Assembly: GCA_025602905.1 (NCBI GenBank) | Contig: JAHLKI010000032.1 | Location: forward strand, 1-64,000 | Direction of reading: 5' to 3' | Origin: Phlyctochytrium arcticum | Taxonomy: Eukaryota; Chytridiomycota; Chytridiomycetes; Chytridiales; Chytridiaceae | Length of the DNA stretch: 64,000 nucleotides | Shown: one piece after another, positions 1 to 11,048 of the stretch | Position numbering within the stretch: position 1 is the stretch's first letter | Layout of the letters: each line of letters opens with the position of its first letter | Made by a program: the position numbers and the translations under genes | The notes under the pieces: model-generated | Seen by the model: the letters and a program-made list of their open reading frames with translations, nothing else | What the model was told of the DNA's origin: nothing | Database searches by the model: none

Positions 1-432
1 TCAAAAACGTGCAGAGACGGTGAGGTGATCAAAAACAGTCCAGAGACGGTGAGGTGATCAAAAACAGTCGAGTGACGGTGAGGTGATCAAAAACAGTCCA
101 AAGACGGTGAGGTGATCAAAAACGTCCAGAGACGGTGAGGTGATCAAAAACAGTCCAGAGACGGTGAGGTGATCAAAAACAGTCGAGCGACGGTGAGGTG
201 ATCAAAAACAGTCCAGAGACGGTGAGGTGATCAAAAACGTGCAGAGACGGTGAGGTGATCAAAAACAGTCCAGAGACGGTGAGGTGATCAAAAACAGTCG
301 AGTGACGGTGAGGTGATCAAAAACAGTCCAAAGACGGTGAGGTTATCAAGAACAGTCGAGTGACGGTGAGGTGATTAAAAACGTCCAGAGACGGTGAGGT
401 GATCAAAAACAGTCCAGAGACGGTGAGGTGAT
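1..432. repeat. minisatellite, 28-29 bp unit, about 15 copies
   Basis: Fifteen head-to-tail units share the core GACGGTGAGGTGATCAAAAA and differ in a short variable part (CGTGCAGAG, CAGTCCAGAG, CAGTCGAGTG, CAGTCCAAAG, CGTCCAGAG). Writing these variants as letters gives A B C D E B C' B then A B C D C E B, so about eight units were amplified together with a period near 230 bp. The array starts at the window edge and may continue to the left. It contains no gene and no spacer-repeat structure. Confidence 0.95.
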
Positions 433-1865
433 GATGGTGATAATGGTCACGGTCAGCAAAGATGAATGCGTAAGGCTCCTTATACTGCCGTGGTGACTTA
501 GAGTGTTTGAACGTCCGCCATGATGCTATAGAGCCTTTGCTGGCCTGCCGCTTGTTGTCCTGTCTCGCCCTTTTACACCGCTTGTTGTCCTGTCTCGACT
601 CTTTCGACGCGTGAGAGGACGGTGAGACCCAGCGCGTGAGACCTCAAACCAGGCCGAATTCACGTTGCTTGGCAACACGCGTGGCACAGGTGGCTTGCTT
701 TGCTGCGCAGAATCACACACTTTGAGGATGTATATGAAAAGACCTGCATGATGCATTGTATACACTGCTAATCATACCCCGCGACGTAAGGAGGCGAAAG
801 TGGAATGGTAAACCCATAATGTGTGATATGCTGTCGGCAAACATGTGTTTACATCTGCTCATTTATCACAGGTTTTTGAAGGAACTAGCAGCCATCCAAC
901 CTCCTGCAAATGCTTACTTGTTTGCTGCTTTCGATTCGAGTGCCCCTCAAGCGGCAGAGCCGAGATCGTGTTCTCATCATAACCTCAGCCTTTCAATCAT
1001 TTGGCACCGACGGACAGCTGTAGTTGCACATCGACCGCGAATGATATCGTATACACGTATCTATATATATATGTAGGTGAGGAGCAACGGAAAGGCACGG
1101 CCATCCGGCCTGTTGCGTAAAATGAACTATATGTGCAAAGTTATCTAACACGTCGAGGATTAGGAATATGACAGACCAAACGCGAACGGTGACGACTGGC
1201 GGAAGTTTCCAGTGTATATACACAGGTATACAGGGTTTTTGTTATTTTTCCTTGGAACAGCTATGAAGTTTTCACTGGAAGGTTTTTTTTATAGTATGGA
1301 GGTGCGTGCCGACAATACTTCGGTTCGGGATAACACCCTCAGCATAAGAACGTGTCATGTAGTTTTTCATATTTTCGCCTTCAACCTCGATAAATGGAGG
1401 TTTCTGCAACCATACAGTTTATGCAGAGTTTCGATCTAATTCAATATGCAATAGGGTGAGAAGGATTTTTGCCAAATTACTAAACTTATGGGTTTTACCA
1501 CAGTAGTTGGTTTTTTGAAAGGTGACAAGCAGAGCTTGTATGTCAAGGTCTTCGCTGAATTGTTTTTGGATTCCATAGCTAGAATAACAGTATGTGAGAG
1601 ATACGCTGCAGAGTTTCCAACTTGAGTTTTTGCCGTTTTCCACATTACCACGATGGGTTTTGCGACAGTAGGTTTTTTTTTTCTTTTGGTATATAGTTGG
1701 GGGACTTTTTTAGAGGTTTTTTATGAAAGGGGGTTTTGGCTTTTCAAGAGGAGAGGCCTTTTGGTGTTTTTGGTGAATTATCTCTTTACTGCTTTTCTTT
1801 CTGGGAAGGGTTTTGAAGTTTGTAGGCACCTTTTTTGGCTCTGGGGAGTCACGGGAAGTGAGTCG
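433..1865. other. non-coding, mobile-element-derived stretch
   Basis: No gene is recognisable. A 20-bp sequence starting CCGCTTGTTG occurs twice near 547 and 581. A phrase reading CGGGATAACACCCTCAGCA occurs near 1,328 and again at 1,923 inside the Helitron fragment, so part of this stretch derives from the same element. The segment 1,640-1,860 is rich in T runs on the plus strand. Short open frames here lack family features. Confidence 0.6.
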
Positions 1866-2837
1866 TTATGATTCACTCCCTTTTCGGCGCGGTGAAAATG
1901 TCGCCGGATGGCGACAACACTTCGGGATAACACCCTCAGCATTGTTTTCAACGGCAGCCTCAGGGGCGCTCGCGTTAAACGTTACATACTGCTGCCCAGG
2001 CAGATGTACTGGAAGCCGAACGATATTGTGGCTAATGCTGTTCGTTTCAAAGCTGAGCAAACGCCAGCAAGCTTCCTGGGCGGAAATGTACCGCCCTTCA
2101 AGATACTGACTGATTTCGTCAATATCTTCGCCCGCCTCGAGAACGGCCCGGTCCTGGCCTTTGTAAATGTACTTGTGCAAGTATTTTACTGAGCTCACCG
2201 AGTTGCAGATTTCAACATTTATATGGCAGTCATACTTCCCGATCAAGAACGGGTTGTACGGAACGATCCACTCATTGCCAAGCTCCACGACTGTATTGCG
2301 CACACGCTTTTGCACTCGAGGACCACCACCTCGACGCCGATATGTTATTAAACCGTTGTCAGCGACAACCGTACTCTCGGCAAAAGCCTTTGGGAACTTT
2401 TTGGTGCATGCACCATCGGCCATGCAGACATTCTGAGGGTTCTCTCGTCCGCATGGGCCGTGCACCATGTGTGACTTGACGGAGGCATACAGTCGGGGCT
2501 GGCTCTGAGGGTCTGGGACCTCTGCACATACCATGCTGTCATACTGCTCCTCAGTCGGCTTCGATTCCAACCATACCAAAAGGTGTGTGTGAGGAAGGCC
2601 ACGCTTTTGGAATTCGACAGTGTAGCAGTGAGCCTGCACTTTGCCGAAGACGCTCTTTTTCACAATGTCGTCCAGCCAAGCGGTCGCCTGGGTGTTGGGG
2701 TAAGTCGGAGTTGCATATGGGGGGGGAGCGGGGAGGTCAGTCATATATACGCTACACGTGTTGTCCGAAACTCCGACCATGGCCCGGCCGGCGCAAGCCA
2801 AGCCACACGATGAGTCATCACAACCTCCGCCAAACAT
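1866..2837 (-). pseudogene. Helitron Rep (helitron-like N domain) fragment
   Basis: This 323-codon minus-strand frame matches the Rep/HUH region of Helitron rolling-circle transposases. It shows the phrase EFQKRGLPHTHLLVWL, which carries the HxH metal-binding motif, and further on KYLHKYIYKG, typical of the Rep tyrosine region. The family protein is normally well over 1,000 residues, with a PIF1-like helicase after Rep. Here the frame stops at 1,866 and no helicase follows at lower coordinates, so this is a truncated copy. The ATG at 2,837 is only the first Met of the surviving piece. The AT-rich flanks and repeated phrases upstream agree with decay. Confidence 0.85.
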
Positions 2838-3302
2838 TTTTTAGTAGTTAGACTAGCGGTTGGAGAGCCTCGCTTCGCTCGGCCTCCAACCCCGTCGCTC
2901 GGCTTGGTGGGAGATTGGCAGACGTGGCGCAGTCGCAGAAATGTGTCAGCAAACCTGTTGAGACGTCATGACTCATCCTTCCCATTTAGTGGATAGCGGT
3001 CATATTGCAGCATAGTTTAGCGGTAGAATCCTATTTATAGTTGGACGACATATGACCTACGTACTGCGGTATCTAATTCAATAAGCTACTAGTCCCGATA
3101 TAGGATACCAGCTTTAACAAAACCCAGGCCAAGCCACTCAACAACTTTCCAAATTTTTTATTAGTTGGATTACTTTTACCTACCCTGCCTATTACGTAAC
3201 CCGGTGCTGCAGTGCTGCGGATTTGACCGGGATTTGACGCGAGATGTGTGAGATGTCCGAGATTTGAATCTTCAGATCTTTGAAATCCTTGACGCGGCAA
3301 CT
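2838..3302. other. intergenic, no gene seen
   Basis: Between the Helitron fragment and the orphan gene I see no coding signal, RNA gene or strong repeat. Confidence 0.5.
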
Positions 3303-5390
3303 ATGGACCAGACCGTTCTGACAGTAGAAGAGTACCAGCAGCAGTACCCCGACAAGGGCTGGGGTGACTTCAAAGCATACCTGGCGGCCGTTCGAACCTC
3401 ACTGACCGCTTTACCCGGAAACCCCGACTTGGTTTCGCGACTACTAGACAAAATCGATCGGCAACTAGCGGTAAGTAGAATACCATCTATCAATATCAGG
3501 AAGTTGCAGACATTTGTTACTGGTGGTGGGAATGTGCTTCGTGTTTGTGGAGACATCCTAGGCAAGGGTTCGTGTATGTGGGCCACTTGTCCAGCTGTGA
3601 GGCCCTAGTCAGGGCTATCCCGCTCGCCTCTTGAGGTTGAAGACCCCTTTGCAGCTTACATGTGGGAATGTACTTCGCGTATGTGGAGACATCCTGGGCA
3701 AGGGTTCGCGTATGTGGGCCACTTGTCCAGCTGTTGAGGTCCTAGTCAGGACTATCCAGCTCGCTTTCTGATAGATAAACAAGAGATTCAAATTTGAACA
3801 TGGGCAACTAATTCATGACTGAACGACTTAGAGGAAAAGTATTTGGGAAGTCTCGCAAAGTAAAGAAACATCTCAAGTCGACAAGCTGTTGGATGTCCAA
3901 GTAAGCAGCGCACGAGCCCAAGAACAAACGCAAGCAAATCTGGTCCCTTTGTTAGAGGTTGTATGCGGTAAGATACTTCTGAAATGCTGTTCTGAAGACA
4001 TAGTATTGATATTTCATGCAGGCAAAAAGCGTGCGTCTGAAGGTTCTGAAGACGACACGCCCAGAAAAACGGCCTGCCTCGATCCGCACGAACCGATAGA
4101 GGACGAACCCCTCCTTAAAACCCCCGCCTCGCTGAAGCCTACTATTCGGGACAAAGTGACCCTGCTGCACAAGCAAGCGAAAGGCGACTCTTGGCGTTTT
4201 GACATTCTTCATTGGGGTGCGGTAGATTCGCGAGTAGAAAGCGTATATGGCATGCTGCCCGCGGGGGTAAGGGCCACCTTGGAAAGTGATCTAGAAGGAT
4301 TGCTCGCGGAGCGACGCAAGCTATTTCACCTACAGTGACACTTATCTTGCAATCACTGCGGGAACATGAGGATATCTTTAAACTGGATGAGAACATTGCA
4401 CGAAGAGGGCTCAATGGTCTGGTCCCGGCTGAGAATCGTGAAGAAACGCTAGACACCCTACCGGAGATGTCTGTAGGCCTCGGTGAAGCGGTGAACCGAT
4501 CGAAAATCAACTTTTTAGATCTCGACGCCAGATATGTGATGCGCACCGTCACCCGCACGGCGGCATTCTTGCGTGCGCACCATGGTGGGAGGGAATGTAC
4601 CTAACGAACGTACACTGGATATGAAACTGATCGGCGAGTTCGCTGATCCCCCGAACGTCGAAATGATATAGTAAGCTGCTTCTGTTTGATTGTCACCGGT
4701 CTCGTGCATTCTTTAGCTCATGATTAACCAATCCATTCCTTCTTTTTCACATTGCAGCGGAGAAATTATGAGCCTGTCTGATCAAGTAGACCGGTCGCTG
4801 CGCCACGAGGATGTTAAGAAGAAAGGAAAATTTGTGGATTATTTGTTCAAAGTTCGTATAAATCTTCAATCTCCATGTTCAACTCTGACAATAGCGAGTA
4901 GGTAAATTTTGATCATGAAATGGGCGTAGGGGAAAATTCGGGATCAGACGCACAACCCCATCACGATCACGCTAGGGAGAATTTCGTAGATTTGGTGAAG
5001 ACAGTGAAGTCACAGGTGCATGCAGTTGTTCGGTCACTTTCAAGTTCTACCGAAATAAAACTATGGATTCCTTTTTTCCATGTTGTTGGGAGTGTAGTGA
5101 CTTTCTACGTGGGCTGCATGACCCCGGAAACGGACGGCCTTTTCGTTGTATACGAATGGTCGGCAGTTTCTTGTCCGAAGATGAGAGGTCATGCGGAGCA
5201 CATTGCCGAACTCGTAGAATCATTTTTGGCATTCCGAGCGATCCTAAAACTGCAACATAAAGAGTTGCAAAGAAAGAAGAGAGCAACCAAATTTGCAGCA
5301 CGGTTGCCTCACCGCCCAAATTCGTTTGTCGGAATCAAAACTATACTAGCTCTAGAAAGTTCGGGCAATGTCTATCCGCAGCTCCAAGCC
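3303..5390 (+). pseudogene. orphan multi-exon gene, 3' end lost at a copia element
   Basis: I do not recognise this protein. The ATG at 3,303 opens a 56-codon exon ending at a GTAAGT donor (3,471). A second exon fits 3,832-3,967 (acceptor CTTAG, donor GTAAGA) and a third starts at 4,022 after GCAG; these three join in phase. Further coding-like pieces lie at 4,335-4,604, about 4,560-4,670 (donor GTAAGC at 4,671), 4,759-4,853 and 4,920-5,390, but their joins are not all resolved. The sequence is acidic and basic by turns, with no signal peptide or membrane helix. The last frame runs into copia sequence at about 5,390-5,400, so the gene looks cut by that insertion. N-terminal parts of fungal FunK1-type kinases are a possibility, but no kinase motif is visible. 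Confidence 0.45.
3525..3766. repeat. two direct copies of a ~105-bp block
   Basis: The segments 3,525-3,629 and 3,661-3,766 are near-identical, each containing GTTCG(T/C)GTATGTGGGCCACTT and then TTGTCCAGCTGT. They lie in the first intron of the orphan gene. Differences are scattered point changes plus a one-base indel, as expected for an old local duplication. Confidence 0.85.
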
Positions 5391-5406
5391 CTTGTGTGCG
5401 AGAGTA

Positions 5407-6424
5407 TTATTTCATATCACTCCCCCTCATCCCGACGTTCATCACTTCTGATCCGCGCCAAAGTCCAAGTTTCCGAACAAAGTCCCAGTGTCGTGAAGCC
5501 GGTAGGCTCTTCGTAAGGATGTCCGCGACATTCTCGGATGAGGGGATCGACTTGACTTTGAATGATTTGCCGTGGTGTTCGTGAGTGAAGAAAAACTTTT
5601 GGTGCAATGTGTTTCGTGCGGTCGCCCTTGATGAATTCTTCTTGAACTTGTCGTACGCATCGTACGCATGCAGCGTTGTCTTTCGTAGATGATGGTCGGT
5701 GGCATAGTTGAAGACCTAACAAAGTTAATCATAGAGCAAAGCCAAATGCACTCACGAGATGTCTCATGCAAGGCTAGTATTTCCGAATGATTCGTTCAAG
5801 TAGCTGCCAAATGCCTGCTTAACGTATCTCCAGAAAATCGCTGCACCGCTTGCCAGAAAAACGTAGCCTGTTTTGCGAACGGCATTTGTGAGGATCGGAA
5901 AGGAATCCCGCGTCTGCTTTAACCGACAGGTAAGTCGTGAAGGGAATCGCGGGTGAAATACAAACCCAAATCCTCTGTCCCTCGTAAATACCGGAATATC
6001 TGTTTAACGCCAGTCCAATGCATCTTGGTCGCTTCATGAATGTCTGGGAGAGTGCAACTGGCCAGATACAAATGTCCACCCATGGCGGCCATGTAAGGGT
6101 ACTCTGGGCCAAGTAGTTCCTCACCAGGCTTTGGCGGGGCCAACGACATCGGTAACAGAATCCAACGATCGAATTGGAATCGGGGTATTGGCTACGTGAT
6201 GAGCAGTGTCCATATTGAAGCGCTTCAATCATCTCTTTGTATACGTGCTCTGATGAAGACTGACCCCGCGAGGCGAACGTTAGAGTTGGAGTCCCAGACA
6301 GAAATCGGTACGGCTCAAGTCCTTTGTTTCGAACTTTTGTCTTCAGAACGGCAGCGGGAAGCGTCGACAGCACTTCGAGTTCCAATGATGTTGATGTCAT
6401 CAACATAGATCGCGAGAATGGCAC
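5407..6424 (-). pseudogene. copia RNase H region and polyprotein C-terminus
   Basis: Separate frames carry hallmarks of the copia RNase H end. At 5,919-6,149 is HWTGVKQIFRYLRGT, the segment just before RNase H in this superfamily. At 5,819-6,424 is ADAGFLSDPHKCRSQ, with the first catalytic Asp. At 5,407-5,607 is IPSSENVADILTKSLPASRH, the usual end of the polyprotein. They lie in different frames, so at least two frameshifts are present. The order along the minus strand is as expected. Confidence 0.85.
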
Positions 6425-6863
6425 CCTGCTTGTTATGCTTGATGAAGATGCAGGGACAAATCTCGCTACTCACAAAATCGCAGTGAATAAGGTAATCTGC
6501 AAGATGCTTGAACCAGATCCTTCCCGCCTGCTTCAATCCGTAAACTGCTCGTAACAACTTGACGCAGGGTCCCGCGAGGCGAATGTTAGAGTTGGAGTCC
6601 CAGACAGAAATCGGTACGGCCAAAGTCCTTTGTTTCGAACTTTTGTCTTCAGAACAGCAGCGGCAGCGTCGACATTGAGTTCCAATGATGTTGATATCAT
6701 CAACATAGATCGCGAGAATGGCACACTGCCCCTGCTTGTTATGCTTGATGAAGATGCAGGGGCAAATCTCGCTACTCACAAAATCGCAGTGAATAAGGTA
6801 ATCTGCGAGATGCTTGAACCAGATCCTTCCCGCCTGCTTCAATCCGTAAACTGCTCGTAACAT
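6265..6863. repeat. 306-bp tandem duplication inside the copia RT
   Basis: Copy A (about 6,265-6,557) and copy B (about 6,571-6,863) align at an offset of 306 bp. Both begin CCCGCGAGGCGAA and end AATCCGTAAACTGCTCGTAACA. Differences are point changes and small compensating indels. Each copy encodes the LRAVYGLKQ and YVDD motifs on the minus strand. Confidence 0.9.
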
Positions 6864-7511
6864 AATATCTTGAGCAGGGTCTCTTGAACTTTGACATGTT
6901 CTCGGATCCAGGTAGAAAGTCCGGGACGGTCGTATATAATTCCGTGTCGGTTTTTCCGTAAAGGTACGCGGTGACGATGTCGGCCATGCGAAGAATAAGA
7001 GAGTTGATGACGGCGAAACAGATGAGCCAGTGGAAGGTTGTGAGGTCGATGACTGGGGCGTATGTAGAAAAGGAGTCGACTCCAGGTCGTTGGGTGAATC
7101 CTTGAGCGGCAAATCGTGGTTTGTACCGAACTATGTCTCCTGCGGCATTCCGTTTCTTGACAAAGACCCATCGACATCCGATAGGGACGAAACCGTTGGG
7201 GCATTCTTGAACAGTTCCGAAGACTCTTCGTTTAACCAGTGAACCAAGTCCTGATTGGATGGCTTCCTTCCATCACGGTCAGATTTTTGACTTTTGACAT
7301 TCCTTGATGTTTTGTGGGTCAGGCTCGTCATCGTCGTTGAATATGGCTGCGGCGACATGGAAGGATTCTTCTTTACCCACATCGGTGTGTGAGATGAGTT
7401 CGTGGGTAGATCCAACGACTTCAATTTCTTGACGTGGTTTTGTCGTTGATGTCGTAGGTCCGGAGGAAGGTTCGTCGATGTCTTCGTCGGTTTCCATGGG
7501 TGCCGTGTCAA
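6315..7511 (-). pseudogene. copia reverse transcriptase with duplicated catalytic segment
   Basis: Frames at 7,131-7,511, 6,839-7,204 and 6,315-7,112 together cover an RVT_2-type reverse transcriptase. The catalytic motif appears as IYVDDINIIGT and the preceding helix as LRAVYGLKQAGRIWFKHLAD. Both occur twice in the 265-codon frame at 6,315-7,112, because about 306 bp has been duplicated in tandem without closing the frame. The upstream parts are frameshifted. A polymerase with two palm catalytic segments is unlikely to work, so this is called a pseudogene. Confidence 0.85.
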
Positions 7512-7731
7512 TGTTGGTTTGTTCGGTTGAGTTTTCTGTTTCCGCTGTTTCCGCTGCTTTCCGCGGTTTTCGTGGGTTCTCGTCTTCAGATCCCTTTGGT
7601 CGGCCTCTCTTCCGTCGGGGTTCGGTGTGGCTGGCTATATTGGCGGCTGGTGCGATCGACTCAATTATTCCTTCGGTTGCGGTGAATGCGTCCGATGTGT
7701 CGTTTACGACGTGGTTGAGGTGGAGAATGCG

Positions 7732-8703
7732 TCAAACTTCTTTTTCTCCTCCGCCGGTGGATTGGTCGATTGGTTTTGGTAAGTGTTCGGGCCACGTAAC
7801 GTCAAATGTGCTCAGTTGTTTCCGGCGTTCATCATCTGGCTTTCCTCCCCGTAACGTCGGGAACACTGGTTCGTCAAATCGACGGTCGGCAAAACGTGCC
7901 GTGAAGAGATCGCCTGTCTCGGGTTCCAGGTAACGGATGATAGACGGGGAATTGAAGCCAACATAAATTCCGAGCGAGCGTTGTGGTCCGAATTTGGTCC
8001 GTTTGGGTGGTGGAACGGGTACATAAACCGCGCATCCGAATGTCCTTAGGTGTGAGGCGATTGTTTGTTGAATGCTGAGGGTCGATAGCGAAGGGGTTCT
8101 GACGCGTGTAGGACCGCATGTCCCCAAGCCGATAAAGGAAGATTGCTTTCAAGTAGAAGGGATCGAGCCGCCATTTGTACCAGTTTCAGGAAATTTTCCA
8201 CAGATCGATTGTGCTGATATTCCACGGACGTCTGAAAATTAATACCACTAAGAGCGCAAAAGTTCATAAAGGTTTTAGAAGTAAACTCAGCTGCGTTGTC
8301 CAAACGAATGGTCTTGATGGGGTGGTCCGGAAATTGTACATGTAATCGAATAAAATGTGTTTATAGCTTCGGGAGAACTTCGTTGCGGGTCCGGGTCCGG
8401 AGGAGGTTGACGAGTGAGAGCCGAGACGATCCGTCCTGATGGCCATGAAGTACTGAAATGATCCAGATGAGGGATGAATGGGGCCACAAACGTCCACGTA
8501 TATAGTATGTCGAGGAATTTCCGTGGTTCGTGGAGGTCTCGGGATTGGGTCGGGGCCTTTGAGAATTTTCCTGTTACGCATGGGATGCATAGGGTGTTTG
8601 AGCAGGAGTCGAGTACTGATTTCGCAATGTCGCGAATGACAATTCTCGTCGTCATTGACTTCCCAGACAATCCCGTGAAATAACTGGACCAAAATATCAG
8701 CAT
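7732..8703 (-). pseudogene. copia integrase region
   Basis: Frames at 8,264-8,703 carry a GAG-pre-integrase piece with C-x2-C-x2-GK spacing and then IYVDVCGPIHPSSGSFQYF, the start of the integrase catalytic core with its first Asp. The frame at 8,046-8,303 gives DNAAEFTSKTFMNFC, with the second Asp region of the DDE core, and HNRSVEN, a diverged form of the usual QNG-E-R segment. The frame at 7,732-8,127 continues toward the linker before reverse transcriptase. Several frame changes show that it is dead. Confidence 0.85.
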
Positions 8704-8728
8704 ATGGAAATCAGAAACAAGGCTTTAT

Positions 8729-9840
8729 TCACCTGTTCATTGAATGCAAGGTATGATCGTTGGAAGTCAGGGATAAGATCGTCCTCCTCGTTGTTGACGT
8801 CGTGAACTTGTGTCTTGATGCGTCGTTTACTTTCCCGATGCCGATGCAATGGAGGTCAGAGCCAGCCAAATCGTCTTCCTCCTGCTGCAGCATGCGTATC
8901 ATGTGCCAGTCAGGGACGTTGTGGAATGTGCGCAGTAAGTCGACGCGGAGCAGCCAGTCGTCCACGTTGAGCAAAGAGGGGGCGGCATAAACAGGAGGAG
9001 GACGAGCGGACAGCAGGAGGGCATACGGTTGAGGGGCGTAAGGCTGGGCGTGAGGTTGGGGCGCGTAAGACTGAGGAGCCGAGGAGGGCGGTCGATAAGG
9101 AGGTAAAGACCAGGGAGCAGCGGGGCTAAAGGGAGGGCCCAGGGGAGTCCCAATCGGGGTGAAGGGAGTTCCGGAGGAGCGGTTGAGTTGGTCGCGGAGC
9201 TGGTCGCGATCGCGTTGCTTTTGAGCTAAGAGATGGGCGAGGTCGTCCGAAGGGTGCGTGCGCGAGAAAGCCCGGGGACCGGGAGTGCCGCGGGGCGTAC
9301 GGAAGTCGAGGTTGGAGCTGTGAGGAGTCGCGGGACTATTCTGCTCGGAAGGAGACGGCGGAGGGGTCTCTGTACGGGGACGCGAGAGGGGGTACGCTCC
9401 CGGAGGGATGGGGAGAGACGCGTCGTTGAAGGTGACGGACGCGTGGAAGGGGTTGGTGGAGGGGTCCGCGGCTGCGCAGCTGGTACGGGTGGGCAGGGAC
9501 GAGCGGTTGGGGGGCAAGTTCAGGGGGGACTTGGTCGAGCATGGGAGCAGATCGAGCCAAGGAAGCTATGATGGGGCAAAGATAATTGAGTTGAGACGTT
9601 GATCCAGACTGGCAGTGTAGAGGATTCGGCGGCATTATCGAATGGAATGATCTTGACCGAGTTCTCCAGGTAATGGATCTTGAGTCGGAACAGTCGACCA
9701 AGTAGTCTGAGGTTTGCTTCGTTCTTGGTGGCGAGTAGGTCAACATTGGCGTAAACGACCATTTGCATCACAAAAAATACTTGAAAATATCGGTTTCGCG
9801 CCGCTGGAAATGCGAAATGGGCCCCCATATAACTTGACAA
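8729..9840 (-). pseudogene. copia gag-like region, proline-rich
   Basis: The minus-strand frame 8,729-9,517 is rich in Pro, Ser and Thr. It contains several near-repeats of YAPQP, followed by a hydrophobic stretch with WLLRVDLLRTFHNVPDW that could be the helical gag core. A second frame at 9,520-9,840 precedes it. The position upstream of integrase fits gag, but I see no CCHC knuckle, so the identity is by position only. The upstream limit is uncertain. Confidence 0.45.
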
Positions 9841-10489
9841 GAAAACATTCTGCCATTGACGGCTGTTTCGAATGTGCTGGCCGCTGCATCAATTTTCCTT
9901 GAGCGCAAGGACGGTAGAAGGTAGGGGTCCTGGGAACATCTGCGGTCCGAATGGGAAAGCCGCGGACAGCGTCGCAGATTCGGCGAAAAGAAAGTACGAC
10001 TAGGGTGGCCTAATCTGCCGCGCCAGAGCTTTACTTGTCCTTGAGCGTTAAAGTGCCATAAGAAACGGAATTTCGAGTTGTTGCGGCTTGACTGGTGGAC
10101 TTGAAAGGTACATTTGATTTGATCGAAGATATCATGGTTGAATATAGTCCATTTCCTGCGGAAGAAAACGTTTCATGAGTGTGCGCAACAACTGTTCCCT
10201 CATCAGAAGAGCGAGAAAGTAGACGCAAATACTCTCCTCCGCTTCCGTCTTGTCCAGTTTCTAGGTGAAATTGGCGTCTCGAATGGTGACTTGTGTGCCG
10301 TTTGATAACTTGAACAACTGTCTTGAGTGGTGTGTCTTGTATGGCCGCCATGTCGACAAAGTAGTTTCGTTTGTGTATAATCGAATGAGTCGTGCCGGCC
10401 GTCATAAGTATGATACACCGACGGGTTCGTTCAGGAAGGATAGATCTACATGATGGGAAGCTGGCCGTTGGCCTCCATCGCTCGACTTG

Positions 10490-10597
10490 TCACCCAAATG
10501 GCTTGTTGACATCAAGTGCATCCCGAATAGTACGATCAACCGCTTCAATGGCATATCGAGAAGCCATGGGTGCCTCGTCCCAGATAATCAAGTCAAC
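10490..10597 (-). pseudogene. Helitron PIF1-helicase scrap (Walker B segment)
   Basis: A short minus-strand frame reads [20 protein letters not shown] and then TIRD...NKPFG before a stop. The WDEAPM phrase is the Walker B region of the PIF1-like helicase in Helitrons. Only about 35 codons survive. The piece lies 8 kb from the Rep fragment in an order that does not fit one intact element, so it comes from another copy or a rearranged one. The stretch 9,841-10,489 next to it holds broken frames that I cannot assign. Confidence 0.7.
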
Positions 10598-10604
10598 CGA
10601 GGAT

Positions 10605-11048
10605 ATGGCCGTTGAATTAGACGACGATGAAGATGAACAAATTGTTCGTCAAGTTAATCCAAACCTTAAAAAACTATTCTCCTCTCCAGAATATCGAGAC
10701 ACATTTATTCTCATACTAATGAGATTCTTTAAATCAAAGTTTGTAAAGAAAGATGGAAGTTTGGATTTCTCGATAAAAGTTCCAGAGGAGGTCAATGAGT
10801 ACACGAAGAAGAATCTGGTGAATTCTTTAACAGTTGCGAAATGGTTCAAAATGACTTACCAATTGACAAACAACCCCGAGGACAAAATTGAAAGAACCGC
10901 AATCTATGATAAGTATCTGGCCGATAATGTTGGATCCACAAATCTTTGTGAGCGAAACACATTTTACAAAGAACTGAGAGCGGTAGTTCCCGAAAAGAAG
11001 ACGAATGGCGCTCGATACTTTGTAGGGATAGAATGGAAGAATGAGTGA
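10605..11048 (+). CDS. SF3/D5-like primase-helicase C-terminal fragment
   Basis: From the ATG at 10,605 a 147-codon frame reads to a stop at 11,046-11,048. After an acidic start, its sequence resembles the region downstream of the ATPase core in D5/P4-type SF3 helicases: the segment [20 protein letters not shown], then [17 protein letters not shown], a linker, and a winged-helix-like end with FYKEL and [10 protein letters not shown]. The ATPase motifs (Walker A and B) are absent, so this is a 5'-truncated piece. It starts right beside a Helitron scrap. Such helicases belong to large DNA viruses, plasmids and some polinton-type elements. The assignment is by recall of family patterns and not by search. 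Its base composition is more AT-rich than the genes around it. Confidence 0.45.
   Translation: MAVELDDDEDEQIVRQVNPNLKKLFSSPEYRDTFILILMRFFKSKFVKKDGSLDFSIKVPEEVNEYTKKNLVNSLTVAKWFKMTYQLTNNPEDKIERTAIYDKYLADNVGSTNLCERNTFYKELRAVVPEKKTNGARYFVGIEWKNE

Larger units (their letters stand above)
5400..9840 (-). mobile_element. decayed Ty1/copia retrotransposon
   Basis: Read on the minus strand, the order is gag-like region, integrase zinc-finger and core, reverse transcriptase, RNase H. Integrase before reverse transcriptase defines Ty1/copia elements. The frames are repeatedly broken, so no full polyprotein remains. I could not find a pair of long terminal repeats at either end. The low-coordinate end lies directly against the orphan gene at 5,390. 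The high-coordinate boundary is approximate. Confidence 0.85.

Noticed and set aside
1..432. Repeat array as a CRISPR locus
   Set aside because: The units abut with no unique spacers and the context is eukaryotic.
5390..9900. Long terminal repeats of the copia element
   Set aside because: I compared both ends by eye and found no matching direct repeats, so none is annotated.
1866..10597. Rep fragment and PIF1 scrap as one interrupted Helitron
   Set aside because: On the minus strand the helicase should follow Rep at lower coordinates, but the scrap lies upstream of it.
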